Shown: positions 1 to 9,189, counted from the stretch's first letter. The stretch: DNA of 42,796 nt from Verrucomicrobiota bacterium (GCA_013140495.1 JABFSR010000088.1:1-42796), one strand, 5' to 3'. Made by a program: numbers and translations. Notes: generated by a model from the letters alone, not told the origin.

Positions 1-157
1 CGGGCGTCCCGCCTGCCGTAGAGCCGGGCGTCTCGCCCGGCGGAACGGGCTTCGATTTCTCAGTGGGTTTGGAACTGCTAGAAGCCTTCTCCGATTCGCG
101 GGCTGATCCGGGCGGCAAGATGCCGTGCTCTACGGCAGGCGAGACGCCCGCCGCTAC
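1..157. repeat. Palindromic element, family 1, copy A (left end cut by window)
   Basis: The two arms are 1-46 (CGTCCCGCCTGCCGTAGAG followed by the palindrome CCGGGCGTCTCGCCCGG) and 108-157 (CTCTACGGCAGGCGAGACG then CCCGCCGCTAC). They are inverted copies of each other around about 60 bases of unrelated sequence. The copy lies wholly inside the DUF1592 gene and is read through in frame. The same arms recur at 3638, 5262, 20575 and 32749. Confidence 0.85.
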
Positions 158-1450
158 TTCCGCTTGCTCCACGCGAAACAAAAATCTTGGCGAAGCCAGC
201 ACTGCGACCATGGCTTTTGAGATGCCCGCTTCGAATGTCTTGCCCGGCTGGCTGTAAATGCTTTCCGCCAGCTCCACGAGCCGACCGAGCGTTTTTTTGT
301 CTGCCGGACGTCGAAACGCGCGACGAGTGAATCCAGCAAGCAGCTCACGTACGTAAATCCGCCGGCCCTCTGCATCATCCGGGATTTTGCCGGGGAAAAA
401 CCGCTCGTGATTCTTCGGTGTCACCCAATCTTTTTGCGCCTTGGGTCCGTTCAGCTTGACCGAGGAAAGCTGGATGGAAAGCGAGCGGGTTTGTGGTTCG
501 TTTGGCGTGAGGGGCTTTAACTCAAACTCCAATTCGTGTTTGCCCGCCTCCCAATCAAGTTCGCAGTTGTAGTGATGCGGCTTGCCTCCTTCCCAACCGA
601 ATTCCTCCCGGAACATTTCTTTCCCATCCACGCGAAAGACAAGGCGACACTTGTTATGGTCAAAGGCGCCCTCGACGAACTTTTCATTGATCAACAGCGC
701 GACTGCAATCTGGTATTTACCGGCAATGTCCGCTTTGAACAAGTTTGTGACTGTCGCGGCTTTGTAATATGAGAGTTGCACCTTGCCTTGACGGTTGCGC
801 CCGCCTTCGTTGACAAATTGCCAGCCGGAGAGTTGTCGCTCGCGCATGACGCCGGAAACAGTCGGCACTGCCTCGGCGATGATTTGGTTTGCGGCGGTGA
901 CATATTTCTCAAGCAACATTGGCGGCAGCGTGAGCACCTCGCCAATGTTGTCGAAGCCATGCCCGGTGTCGTCAGGAGGAAAAGCCCCCGCCACATCGAA
1001 ATCCACGTCCAGCAGGTCGCGGATGGTGTTGCGATATTCCACCCGATTCAAGCGGCGGATTGTCGCGCGGCCCGGGTCAGGATTTTTTGGATCAATCTCG
1101 AACACCTCCCGCTTGATCCATTGTTCAATGCGTTCTTGTTCCTCCCACGTTGGCCTGGCCTTTTTCTCCGGAGGCATCAAGCCGGCTCGGAGGTTTGTGA
1201 GTGCTTGCAGCCAGAGCTTCCTGTCACCAAGGGCTTCCTCATCGGTCTTGAATTCATCGAACGCTACACTTCCCTTGTGCGTACCATCGGCGTGGCAATC
1301 AAAACAGTATTTCTCCAGGATGGGCCGGATGTTCTTGCGAAAGTCTTCGGCACCGGAAGACTCTGCTGCGCGCATCCCAAAGGTCGCCAAAGCGAAGCTG
1401 GCAAGCACCGGAATGTAAAATGTTCGTATCAAACTCATCTTGGTCGTCAT
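1..1450 (-). CDS. Planctomycete-type cytochrome / DUF1587-DUF1592 protein, 5' part only
   Basis: The gene runs off the left edge of the window, so only about the first 483 codons are visible. ATG at 1450 gives a signal-like hydrophobic N-terminus (residues 8-25); a second in-frame ATG lies at 1438. A CFDCH heme-binding motif (residues 49-53) marks a Planctomycete cytochrome C domain. A DUF1587-like block (about 129-195, RLNRVEYRNTIRDLL) follows, then a beta-rich stretch resembling an inserted carbohydrate-binding module (about 210-330), a DUF1595-like helical block and the start of DUF1592 (SPRFLFRVE). Such proteins are probably exported and are normally paired with a DUF1552 protein; the only DUF1552 trace here is a remnant near 22.5 kb. 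From about residue 432 the frame runs through a palindromic repeat (VAAGVSPAVE ... STAGGTPA) without a stop. The family's function is poorly known; redox or polysaccharide-related roles have been suggested. Confidence 0.85.
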   Translation of the reverse strand, partial: MTTKMSLIRTFYIPVLASFALATFGMRAAESSGAEDFRKNIRPILEKYCFDCHADGTHKGSVAFDEFKTDEEALGDRKLWLQALTNLRAGLMPPEKKARPTWEEQERIEQWIKREVFEIDPKNPDPGRATIRRLNRVEYRNTIRDLLDVDFDVAGAFPPDDTGHGFDNIGEVLTLPPMLLEKYVTAANQIIAEAVPTVSGVMRERQLSGWQFVNEGGRNRQGKVQLSYYKAATVTNLFKADIAGKYQIAVALLINEKFVEGAFDHNKCRLVFRVDGKEMFREEFGWEGGKPHHYNCELDWEAGKHELEFELKPLTPNEPQTRSLSIQLSSVKLNGPKAQKDWVTPKNHERFFPGKIPDDAEGRRIYVRELLAGFTRRAFRRPADKKTLGRLVELAESIYSQPGKTFEAGISKAMVAVLASPRFLFRVEQAEVAAGVSPAVEHGILPPGSARESEKASSSSKPTEKSKPVPPGETPGSTAGGTP

Positions 1451-1648
1451 CGCGTGCCTGCAAATCGCACTCTCCAAACACGGGCGTGGGATTCTTTCAA
1501 CGCATGCTATTGAGATACCCAGAATAATCCACACCTGCCGGGCCGCTTCAAGAAACTTCAGCTCTACACCCCGTTGAAAGATTTAATCCAATAATTTTCC
1601 TGGTTACTCAAACTTGTCTCCGACTCCGCTTTCCGGTAATCATGCCTC

Positions 1649-4600
1649 ATGGTTGATTCCAAACCAGCAGGGATTCTCCCCACGCAGACGCCCGAACAGT
1701 TGATCTCGTATATCAACGTAAAACTAGCATTACTGGGTTGCCAACCCGTGCGGGTGGAAGGCTCGGCAGAGTCGTCCGACCTAGTCTCCGCGTTCGCCGC
1801 GCAATATCAGGAGAAGGATCGGCTGCTCGGCCAATACCTTTGCCCCGCCGATCAGCGCATCCAGACGTTCCTCTACGATTATCTTCAGGACGTGCCCGTG
1901 CCGCGATTACCGCTGCGCACCTTCACTCTGGATCGCGCCGGGCTCGCGCGCGTGCTGTCGTTGCCGGTGGATCGTGACGAATTTTCCTCGGACATCATCA
2001 CCTCCTTCCGCGTCAAGCAAGGCGTGTTGCACAATCCCAGGAGCGACCGCCGCACCACGGCGGGAATCTTTCACATCACCGAAGGTGGTCTGCCGATTCC
2101 AGACGACAAACTAAGCGTGCCGAAACTCACCTTCGCCAAGATGCTCGGCTTCGCGCTGAATCCTCCACGCGACCTGATGCGTCTGCCGTTCACGGCCACA
2201 CAGAATCAACCAGCCGAGTGCTTCGTGTCGTTGCTGCTGCGCCCGATCGTTTGCCCGGAAGTCCCCGGCTTCATTTCACAGAAGACGATGGAAGTCCGCT
2301 TCTTTGTGCCGGGCAACATGGTGAGCAATCTGGATTTCGTCGAAAGCATCTTTGGCAACGCGGGCGATCCGCTCCTGCCGGAAAATGATTCCGGCTTGGA
2401 CACGGAACATTGGACGGGTCACACGGGCTGCGTGGTTCTCGCACCGCATCTTGTCCGCGTGACGAAGAAGGCTGCGGGTCTGCCGGAATGGAAGGACGCC
2501 ACTGAGCGCCAGCGCCGTGATGGAATGTGCTGGAAGGACGAGAAGGAACTCTACAACAACGGCGGCGCGTTCAAGCTCACCTGCCGCGACGAACATGGCG
2601 TCATCGTCACCATAATCGCGGACAACTATTTCGGTTACTGCAAGAAGGAGGTGAAGACGCAGATCAGTTACGCTGCGAATCTCTTCGGTCTGTGTGAAGA
2701 GGAACATGCCGGAGGCGCTCTCGTTTTTCCGGCCTATGATCTTGGCGAAGAATTTGCCGGTGGAACGCACGTGCGCCAGCTCGGTCATACGTTCAAGGAG
2801 GTTGCCGAGGTCTATCGCGAATACATGAATGTAAAACCTGAAGGTTACGCGGTGGACAAGAAGTTTGCCGACATCCTCTACGTGCCCGAACACGCGCGAT
2901 TCGATCTCCATGCGCAGCGCGTGATGTGGACGAACGAAACCGGCGACCATGCAATCAAACTCCTGCCCACTCAGACTTATGTGCGCCCATCCGGCTACAA
3001 AGTGCGAATGGAAAAACCGCCCGGACTGAACCGTGCCTGGCGGTTGGTGGGCATCGCGGGCGAAGGTTTGCTTTGCCACAAACCTTGCACGGTTTCCGGC
3101 GGCGGCAAATCTGAAATCTCCAAACCCATCACCGACGCCATCCTCACCGGGCCGGTGTTCGTAGCCGACTTGAAGTCGGACATGAACAAGGTCGCGCTCC
3201 TCATCAACCGCGATTACTCGGATCGTTCCAACGACAAGTCCCGCGTGGACAAACGCGCCGTAATGGATTCGGCGCGCTCGCTCGGTTCAGTCATCAAGCT
3301 TCTCTCGCCGGACGAACGCGATTTCACCCCTGAATACAACGAGTGGCTTGCCGACGTGCCGCAATACATCAAGGAACTCGTCTTCGTGGTAAAGCGGTAT
3401 TACAAGCCGGAGTGGGGCGCGAAGTGGAGCGAACATTTCAGCGTGGACATCATCAATGGCACGCCCGGCAACGAACTCAAGTGCGACAACCGCAAACTCG
3501 TCACCACGTATCTGCGCGTGGGCTTCGACGACGATGGCGCATGGCGCACGTTCGGTTTGCGAAAGGATTTTTATCCCGCCTCGAAGATTCAGATGGAAGA
3601 CGACATCACGGCTTCTGTCGTCGTGCCCGGTGGTTGTGTGGCGGCGGGCGTCTCGCCTGCCGTAGAGCCGGGCTTCCAGCCCGGCGGAAACACCTCCATT
3701 ATCGCGGCGCGTGTTGAAAGATCGGGAATCACAACCATTGCGGAAGCCAATCCGGGCGGCAGGATGCCGCCCTCTACGGCAGGCGAGACGCCCGCCGCTA
3801 CGATTCCAAACTCGCTCAAGTTTGTCGCCAATTGCGAGCGCCGCCTCTTCCAGCGTCCCGATGATGCGATCCATCGCGGTTACGACAAGCAGACGGAGAT
3901 TGATTTCGCTCGCGCGGATAATTTCTTTTCCAACTACGAACCACTCAATCCCGCCGCCGCGCGCGCGCTTGTGGAGGAGGCCATCGGGTTCAACCAGTTC
4001 ACCGAGCCGATGCAATCGCTCATCCGCAACGTGGCTGAAACCGGTGCGCCGAGTTACTTCGTCAGCTCTGCGAATCCGCGCATCGTTGACGGCAAGCCGA
4101 GCAAGAATCCGCGCTACCTCCAGGTGCGACCCGACCTGCTCGCGCCGCGAGAAGTTCACCTTGCGGAAATGGCCACGCGCCTGCGCCGCCATGTCCCGCC
4201 GGGTTCGCCTGTCCACAATCTCGTGGGCGCAGTGCTGCCAGGTCGCCGCAACAATCCTCCTGAGCCAAGCATCCGCTCGCTCGCGGTGTTCAATCCCATC
4301 CATTACTTCGAGCTGCCGGAGTTGTTCATGGAATTCATTTGCAGCATGACAGGCAAATCACCTTCCACGACAGGTGCAGGTTCGGAAGGCGCATTGACCA
4401 AAGGCCCGTTCAACGCGTTACCACCAATCATTGATCTCAACAACGCACTCGTCTCGTTCTTGCTTACCGGGCACAACGGTTTCGTCACTGCCGCAGGTTA
4501 TGTGGGGCCGAAATTCCGCGTGGATCACGATGTCAGCCTGCTCGTGCCCGAAGTCTGGTGTCACATGAACCCGCCGGAGCGCGACCCGCAATTCCTCATC

Positions 4601-5221
4601 GCGAACCACTACCTCGACAAGTGCGAGGACTTTGTCCACGACGGAAAGAAGATTCTCGCGAGCCGTCTCGGCTATCGCATCAACATCCGTTTCGTTCACG
4701 CCTTCTTCGGGCGCATCTTCAATCATCCACACGCCGTCTTCACCGACACGATGCTTAAGCCGGAGTTGCAAGACATGGCGGTGTTCGTGGACGGGATGGA
4801 CAACATCATCGCCACGCAGAAGCGGGTCTCGAAGATGTATTTTGACGATGGCAGTATCACACAGGCGTGCCCACCGTTGCAGGCGCTGCTGCACATCATG
4901 CTGCACGACCAGTGGCAGGGCAAAGACCTCAATCATGCTGATGTGAGGAAGCTCTTCACGCGCGAAAACCTGCTTGCAAGCGACTGGTATGCGGCACGGC
5001 TCAAGGCAAAGCAGTCCGTGGATCGCACTCTTTGGAAGCGACACGTCGAATACCTCGACAAGTTCCTGAAGCGTGCGAGTCACGCCGACGAAGCTGCGCG
5101 GCTTCGCATCGCAGACCGGCTCACTCAGGCGCGTAAGAATCTCGCCGAAGTGGACGGCGAAGATTATTGGAGGACGCTCAACGGCACGTTGGGAGCAGAG
5201 CCGATTGGTTCGTATCGGTGA
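1649..5221 (+). CDS. Probable PPi-type phosphoenolpyruvate carboxykinase (large conserved protein)
   Basis: A soluble-looking protein of 1190 aa with no signal peptide or membrane segment. Leaving out an in-frame repeat of about 55 aa (residues 664-718), its length is about 1135 aa, which matches the roughly 130-kDa PPi-type PEP carboxykinases of Propionibacterium and Entamoeba. Those enzymes interconvert oxaloacetate plus PPi with PEP, CO2 and Pi. Conserved-looking blocks are HTGCVVLAPHL (about 257-267), YFGYCKKEVKTQI (about 327-339), EEEHAGGALVFPAYDLG (about 350-366), the glycine-rich SGGGKSEISKP (about 485-495, a possible phosphate-binding loop) and FRVDHDVSLLVPEVW near residues 956-970. 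The family assignment rests on length and on motifs recalled from memory, so it is probable rather than proven; the alternative is an uncharacterised conserved protein. The gene stands alone, divergent from the DUF1592 gene, and is followed by a repeat-filled gap. No clear Shine-Dalgarno site precedes ATG 1649. Confidence 0.55.
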   Translation: MVDSKPAGILPTQTPEQLISYINVKLALLGCQPVRVEGSAESSDLVSAFAAQYQEKDRLLGQYLCPADQRIQTFLYDYLQDVPVPRLPLRTFTLDRAGLARVLSLPVDRDEFSSDIITSFRVKQGVLHNPRSDRRTTAGIFHITEGGLPIPDDKLSVPKLTFAKMLGFALNPPRDLMRLPFTATQNQPAECFVSLLLRPIVCPEVPGFISQKTMEVRFFVPGNMVSNLDFVESIFGNAGDPLLPENDSGLDTEHWTGHTGCVVLAPHLVRVTKKAAGLPEWKDATERQRRDGMCWKDEKELYNNGGAFKLTCRDEHGVIVTIIADNYFGYCKKEVKTQISYAANLFGLCEEEHAGGALVFPAYDLGEEFAGGTHVRQLGHTFKEVAEVYREYMNVKPEGYAVDKKFADILYVPEHARFDLHAQRVMWTNETGDHAIKLLPTQTYVRPSGYKVRMEKPPGLNRAWRLVGIAGEGLLCHKPCTVSGGGKSEISKPITDAILTGPVFVADLKSDMNKVALLINRDYSDRSNDKSRVDKRAVMDSARSLGSVIKLLSPDERDFTPEYNEWLADVPQYIKELVFVVKRYYKPEWGAKWSEHFSVDIINGTPGNELKCDNRKLVTTYLRVGFDDDGAWRTFGLRKDFYPASKIQMEDDITASVVVPGGCVAAGVSPAVEPGFQPGGNTSIIAARVERSGITTIAEANPGGRMPPSTAGETPAATIPNSLKFVANCERRLFQRPDDAIHRGYDKQTEIDFARADNFFSNYEPLNPAAARALVEEAIGFNQFTEPMQSLIRNVAETGAPSYFVSSANPRIVDGKPSKNPRYLQVRPDLLAPREVHLAEMATRLRRHVPPGSPVHNLVGAVLPGRRNNPPEPSIRSLAVFNPIHYFELPELFMEFICSMTGKSPSTTGAGSEGALTKGPFNALPPIIDLNNALVSFLLTGHNGFVTAAGYVGPKFRVDHDVSLLVPEVWCHMNPPERDPQFLIANHYLDKCEDFVHDGKKILASRLGYRINIRFVHAFFGRIFNHPHAVFTDTMLKPELQDMAVFVDGMDNIIATQKRVSKMYFDDGSITQACPPLQALLHIMLHDQWQGKDLNHADVRKLFTRENLLASDWYAARLKAKQSVDRTLWKRHVEYLDKFLKRASHADEAARLRIADRLTQARKNLAEVDGEDYWRTLNGTLGAEPIGSYR
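3638..3801. repeat. Palindromic element, family 1, copy B, in frame inside the putative PEPCK gene
   Basis: The left arm (3638-3690) carries GCGGCGGGCGTCTCGCCTGC and the perfect hairpin CCGGGCTTCCAGCCCGG. The right arm (3752-3801) is its inverse, ending CCCGCCGCTAC. About 60 bases separate the arms. Translated in the gene's frame, the arms give VAAGVSPAVEPG and STAGETPAAT. No stop codon is introduced and the host protein resumes in the same frame. Confidence 0.9.
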
Positions 5222-5261
5222 GGAAGATTTTGTCTGTTGGAGGGGATGAATCGCAGTGAAT

Positions 5262-5432
5262 GTAGCGGCGGGCGTCCTCGCCTGCCGTAGAGGACGCGCG
5301 TCTCGCCGCCCGGAATGGACACGCGCGACAACTGTGACCCAGGAAAGTTTCTGAAGCCGCAAGCGTACGCGAAGTTTCTTCCGCCGGGCTGGAAGCCACG
5401 GCTCTACGACAGGCGAGGACGCCCGCCGCTAC
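5262..5432. repeat. Palindromic element, family 1, copy C (intergenic)
   Basis: This copy fills most of the 317-base gap between the putative PEPCK gene and the ABC permease gene. The left arm starts GTAGCGGCGGGCGTCCTCGC (5262); the right arm (about 5372-5432) holds the hairpin CCGGGCTGGAAGCC and ends GACGCCCGCCGCTAC. Its right arm, including a GAAGTTT..TTCCGCCGGG lead-in, closely matches that of copy E, so the two form a subfamily. No other feature was seen in this gap. Confidence 0.85.
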
Positions 5433-5538
5433 GACTGCTCGCGGCTTGATTGCCATTTGGGAAGCAGTTATTCAGGGTTTGGCTGGCAGGTTGGGCTGAA
5501 GAGAAGCCACAAACAGCCGGGACGTTTTTGAATTTCAA

Positions 5539-8500
5539 ATGACACCACGCACATTGATCCGCCGCAGTCTGCGCTATCACTGGCGCGCGCATTTGGGCGT
5601 GGTGCTCGGCGCGGCGGTGGGCAGTGCCGCGCTCATCGGCGCGCTTGTCGTCGGTGATTCGGTGAAGGGGAGTTTGAGAGAAACTTCTCAAATGCGACTT
5701 GGAAAAATTGCATTTGCGATGACATCGGGCGACCGGTTTGTATCTGAGCGCCTTGGAGGGGTGCTGGTATTACCTGGCACCGTCGCAAGAGTTGATGGCA
5801 ACGCTCGCGCAAATCGCATTCAACTGATTGGGGCAAACAATCGTTTTCTGAATCTGGGTGTGCAGCCATCGGATACCAGCATTTTGCCAGGCGAGATTCA
5901 TCTCAATCGTGCTCTTGCGATTCAGTTGGGGGCAAAGGTGGGAGATGACTTGATACTTCGAGTCAATAAGCTCTCCGCTTTTCCGCAGGAATCAGCCATA
6001 TCACCCCGAAGCTCCTCGGTGGCGTTGCGACTTCGTGTCGCGAATATTCGAGCAGCGAGGTATTTTGGTGATTTCAGCCTTCAAATCTCAGCGGAACCCG
6101 TTCTCAATGCTTTCGTCAACCTCTCCGAACTACAGACCGCAACTGATCTTACCGGTCGCGCCAATGTTGTGTTGTGGCCGGCAGAGACAAAGTATCACGC
6201 CAACTTGCTCAGAACAGGCCTTCAAAAGGTATTGCCAGCATCATACGTCAACGATTTGCAATTGCTCACGGGGGTCAACTCGGATTTGTGGGCAGATAAG
6301 GAACTGGAGGGGTCTGATGAAAAAGCCTTTCGATCCATTCGGGAATCAATCGAGCTGGCGAGCGCTGGATTGCTGCAACAACTTTCGGATGTCGATTTGG
6401 ATTTCCATCAGATTCGAGGCGAACAGGCTTTCGAATTGAGGACACGTCGAGTGTTCCTGGATGGGTCTGTGGTGAAAGCTGGCCTGGCCGCTGCGACAAA
6501 CTCTCAGACTATCCTCACTTACCTTGGCTCCTTGCTCCGCGCTGGAACGAACTCTACGCCTTACTCGATGGTCACCGCCACTGGTGCGCCTTGGACGCCC
6601 GCAGGTTTGCGTGATGACGAAATTGTCGTGAGCCAGTGGCTTGCGGATGATTTGATGATAAAGCCCGGAGACGAAATCGATCTGAGTTATTTTCTACCGG
6701 AGTCCGGAGCGAAGCTGACGGAAGCAACCAACACATTCCGTGTTCACAGCATTGTGCCAATGGAAATGCCTTGGGCGGATCGCACCTTGATGCCGGATTT
6801 TCCCGGCATTGAAAAGACCGAGAGCACGCGTGATTGGGATGCCGGCTTTCCGCTCACCTACAAGATCCGCGACAAGGACGAGGATTACTGGAAGCAACAT
6901 CGCGGCACGCCCAAGGCGTTCATCACGCTCGCCGCAGGTCAAAAGATGTGGGGCAACCGCTTTGGGAATCTGACTGCAATCCGGTTTCCCGTTTCGACCA
7001 ACGCCTTCCTTGATCCAAGCATCGTCCACGGAGAAAGGGTTATGATGCGGGCGCGGTGGCAGAGCAAATCAGTGACAGGTGAAAACTCGACGGCCTTACA
7101 AAAATCAGAAGGCGAACGACGGCTGTCCCCTCTCCCCGGGGGAGAGGGTCAGGGTGAGGGCGAGCGTCACACGAACATTGCAGAGAACTTTCGCTTCGTA
7201 ATGGAAGGTAGAATCCTCGCCAATCTCAAGCCGGAGGAACTCGGCCTGCGGTTCGAACCGGTGCGCGAGCAGGCGCTCAAGGCAGCGGAGCAATCGCAGG
7301 ACTTCGGCGGGTTGTTTCTCGGGTTCAGTTTCTTTCTGATCGGTGCGGCGTTGTTGCTGATGGCGATGTTGTTTCAGTTCGGCCTGGAACAACGTGCCAC
7401 GGAAATTGGCACGTTGCTCGCGCTGGGTTTCACGCCGAAGCAGGTTCGCAATTTGTTTCTGGGTGAGGGTGTGGCGCTGGCGTTCATCGGCGGCGTGATT
7501 GGTGCCATCGGTGGAATCTATTACGCAAAGGCCATGCTCCATGGGTTGAACACGGTATGGCGCGATGCCGTGGGTGCGACAGCGCTGGGCTTTCATATCA
7601 CCACTCAGACAATGGTCATCGGCTTCTTCGCAAGCGTAGTGGTGTCGGCTATTACCATCTGGCTGGCGCTTCGAAAGTTCGTGAAGCGGTCGCCGCGCGA
7701 ATTGCTTGCCGGGGAAGTCGGGACGGAAGAATCCGGAGTCCGGAGTTCAAAAGTCAAAGTCATGGCAGTCGGGGCGCTGCTGGCGGCAGTGGCGTTGTGT
7801 GGCTGGGCCGTGGTGAGCGGTGATACGACGAATGCAGGAATTTTCTTTGGAGCGGGTGCGTTGTTGCTGGTGGCCGGATTGAGTTTTGCGAACGAGTGGC
7901 TTGCGCGGCTTGTTGGAGTTCAATCCCGCGCAATGCGGGATTGCTCGGGGAGCTCGCTAAAGCGTGGACTCCAACGAGCCGAATCGGAGTTCAACGCTCC
8001 AGTCACGATGGCGTCGCTCGCAGTGCGCGGTTGTGCGCGGCGTCGAAAGCGAAGTCTGGCGACCATTGCCATGCTCGCGTGCGGGAGCTTTTTGATCGTC
8101 AGCATTGGCGTGTTCCGCCTGGATGCGAACCGGGACGCCAGCAAACGAAGCTCCGGCACGGGCGGATTTGCGTTGATCGGCGAGACGACGATGCCCGTGG
8201 TGCAGGATATGAACGCGCAGTCAGGACGTGATTTCTTCGCCTTGAACGAACGCGATCTTGATGGAGTGAGTTTTGTGCCGTTCCGTGTGCGGGCCGGTGA
8301 TGAGGCGAGCTGTTTGAATCTTAATGCAGCGCAAAGGCCAAGGCTATTGGGTGTGAATCCAGAAATACTTTCCGACCGCTTTGTTTTTACAAAGAACTTG
8401 AATGAAATGACCAAAGCCTGGCCATGGAGTGCTCTCTCTCGCCATATTCTCAGCGTGCCATTAGATAAAAACGAAATCCCCGCCATTGGCGATGCCAACT

Positions 8501-9189
8501 CCATCCAGTGGGCGATGCACAAAAAGGTGGGCGACACAATTGATTACGTGGACGAGCGGGGTCAGCCGTTCAAGGTGCGCATCGTGGGCGCGGTGGCGAA
8601 TTCGATCCTCCAAGGCCAACTCATCATTGATGAAGGCGACTTCATTGAGAAATTTCCAAGCGAGAGTGGCTATCGAATGTTTCTGATTGATGCGCCGTCG
8701 AATGCCGTGTCGCAAGTGTCGGCCACATTGTCGCGAGCAATGCAGGATGTCGGGCTGGAGCTGACGCCCGCGCCTCAACGGCTCGCGCAATTCAACGCGG
8801 TGCAGAACACGTATCTGGGAACATTCCAGGTTCTGGGTGGCCTGGGTTTGCTGCTGGGCAGCGTGGGTTTGGGGATTGTGGTGCTGCGAAATGTTTTGGA
8901 GCGCCGTGGCGAACTGGCTGTGATGATGGCCTTGGGTTTCCGGAAGGCGACGTTGCAGCGGCTGCTATTGATCGAGAATGGCGCGTTGCTGTTGGCGGGT
9001 CTTGCGTTGGGAGTTGCTACAGCTGCGGTTGCGGTGCTGCCGGCATTGTTTTCGGCGCACGGCGAGCTGCCTGTGGCGTCGCTGGCGATGACCTTGGCAG
9101 GGGTGCTGGTGAATGGCGCGTTGTGGACGTGGGCTGCAACGAGATTTGCGGTGCGCGGCGATTTATTGAAAGCTTTGAGAAATGAATGA
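5539..9189 (+). CDS. FtsX/MacB-like ABC transporter permease
   Basis: An inner-membrane protein of 1216 aa with two FtsX-type permease units. One membrane helix lies at residues 17-39 and is followed by a large extracytoplasmic region. Clusters of helices sit at about 590-615, 640-665, 685-712, 742-785 and 840-860, and three closing helices fall between about 1090 and 1205. The recurring ALGF..K..R..L..E segments before helices (near 632 and 1130) are typical of FtsX permeases, which lack ATPase activity and need a separate ABC ATPase. No ATPase gene is present in the window, so the partner must be elsewhere. The family handles lipoproteins, lipids or macrolides; the substrate cannot be read here. 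The gene holds two in-frame repeat inserts, at residues about 530-542 and 792-813. It overlaps the next gene by 8 bases, which implies translational coupling. Confidence 0.85.
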   Translation: MTPRTLIRRSLRYHWRAHLGVVLGAAVGSAALIGALVVGDSVKGSLRETSQMRLGKIAFAMTSGDRFVSERLGGVLVLPGTVARVDGNARANRIQLIGANNRFLNLGVQPSDTSILPGEIHLNRALAIQLGAKVGDDLILRVNKLSAFPQESAISPRSSSVALRLRVANIRAARYFGDFSLQISAEPVLNAFVNLSELQTATDLTGRANVVLWPAETKYHANLLRTGLQKVLPASYVNDLQLLTGVNSDLWADKELEGSDEKAFRSIRESIELASAGLLQQLSDVDLDFHQIRGEQAFELRTRRVFLDGSVVKAGLAAATNSQTILTYLGSLLRAGTNSTPYSMVTATGAPWTPAGLRDDEIVVSQWLADDLMIKPGDEIDLSYFLPESGAKLTEATNTFRVHSIVPMEMPWADRTLMPDFPGIEKTESTRDWDAGFPLTYKIRDKDEDYWKQHRGTPKAFITLAAGQKMWGNRFGNLTAIRFPVSTNAFLDPSIVHGERVMMRARWQSKSVTGENSTALQKSEGERRLSPLPGGEGQGEGERHTNIAENFRFVMEGRILANLKPEELGLRFEPVREQALKAAEQSQDFGGLFLGFSFFLIGAALLLMAMLFQFGLEQRATEIGTLLALGFTPKQVRNLFLGEGVALAFIGGVIGAIGGIYYAKAMLHGLNTVWRDAVGATALGFHITTQTMVIGFFASVVVSAITIWLALRKFVKRSPRELLAGEVGTEESGVRSSKVKVMAVGALLAAVALCGWAVVSGDTTNAGIFFGAGALLLVAGLSFANEWLARLVGVQSRAMRDCSGSSLKRGLQRAESEFNAPVTMASLAVRGCARRRKRSLATIAMLACGSFLIVSIGVFRLDANRDASKRSSGTGGFALIGETTMPVVQDMNAQSGRDFFALNERDLDGVSFVPFRVRAGDEASCLNLNAAQRPRLLGVNPEILSDRFVFTKNLNEMTKAWPWSALSRHILSVPLDKNEIPAIGDANSIQWAMHKKVGDTIDYVDERGQPFKVRIVGAVANSILQGQLIIDEGDFIEKFPSESGYRMFLIDAPSNAVSQVSATLSRAMQDVGLELTPAPQRLAQFNAVQNTYLGTFQVLGGLGLLLGSVGLGIVVLRNVLERRGELAVMMALGFRKATLQRLLLIENGALLLAGLALGVATAAVAVLPALFSAHGELPVASLAMTLAGVLVNGALWTWAATRFAVRGDLLKALRNE
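7127..7163. repeat. CCCTCTCCCCGGGGGAGAGGG palindrome inside the ABC permease gene
   Basis: The arms CCCTCTCCCC and GGGGGAGAGGG pair directly and are followed by TCAGGGTGAGGGCG. In the permease frame it reads LSPLPGGEGQGEGE, a low-complexity stretch between two structured parts. I recall the same motif as a common intergenic repeat in many bacterial genomes. Confidence 0.75.
7912..7975. repeat. Nested inverted repeat inside the ABC permease gene
   Basis: An outer pair GTTGGAGT / ACTCCAAC (7912-7919 and 7968-7975) encloses an inner hairpin CAATCCCGC / GCGGGATTG (7921-7929 and 7935-7943). GGAGTTCAACGCTCC at 7986-8000 continues the theme. The whole is read in frame, producing a cysteine- and serine-rich stretch between two membrane segments of the permease. 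Confidence 0.75.

Noticed and set aside
776..1513. Plus-strand frame of 245 codons
   Set aside because: It is the complement of the DUF1592 protein gene, which has clear motifs on the minus strand, and its own translation has no recognisable features.
3287..4303. Minus-strand frame of 338 codons
   Set aside because: Lies wholly opposite the putative PEPCK gene; arginine-rich shadow with no domain features.
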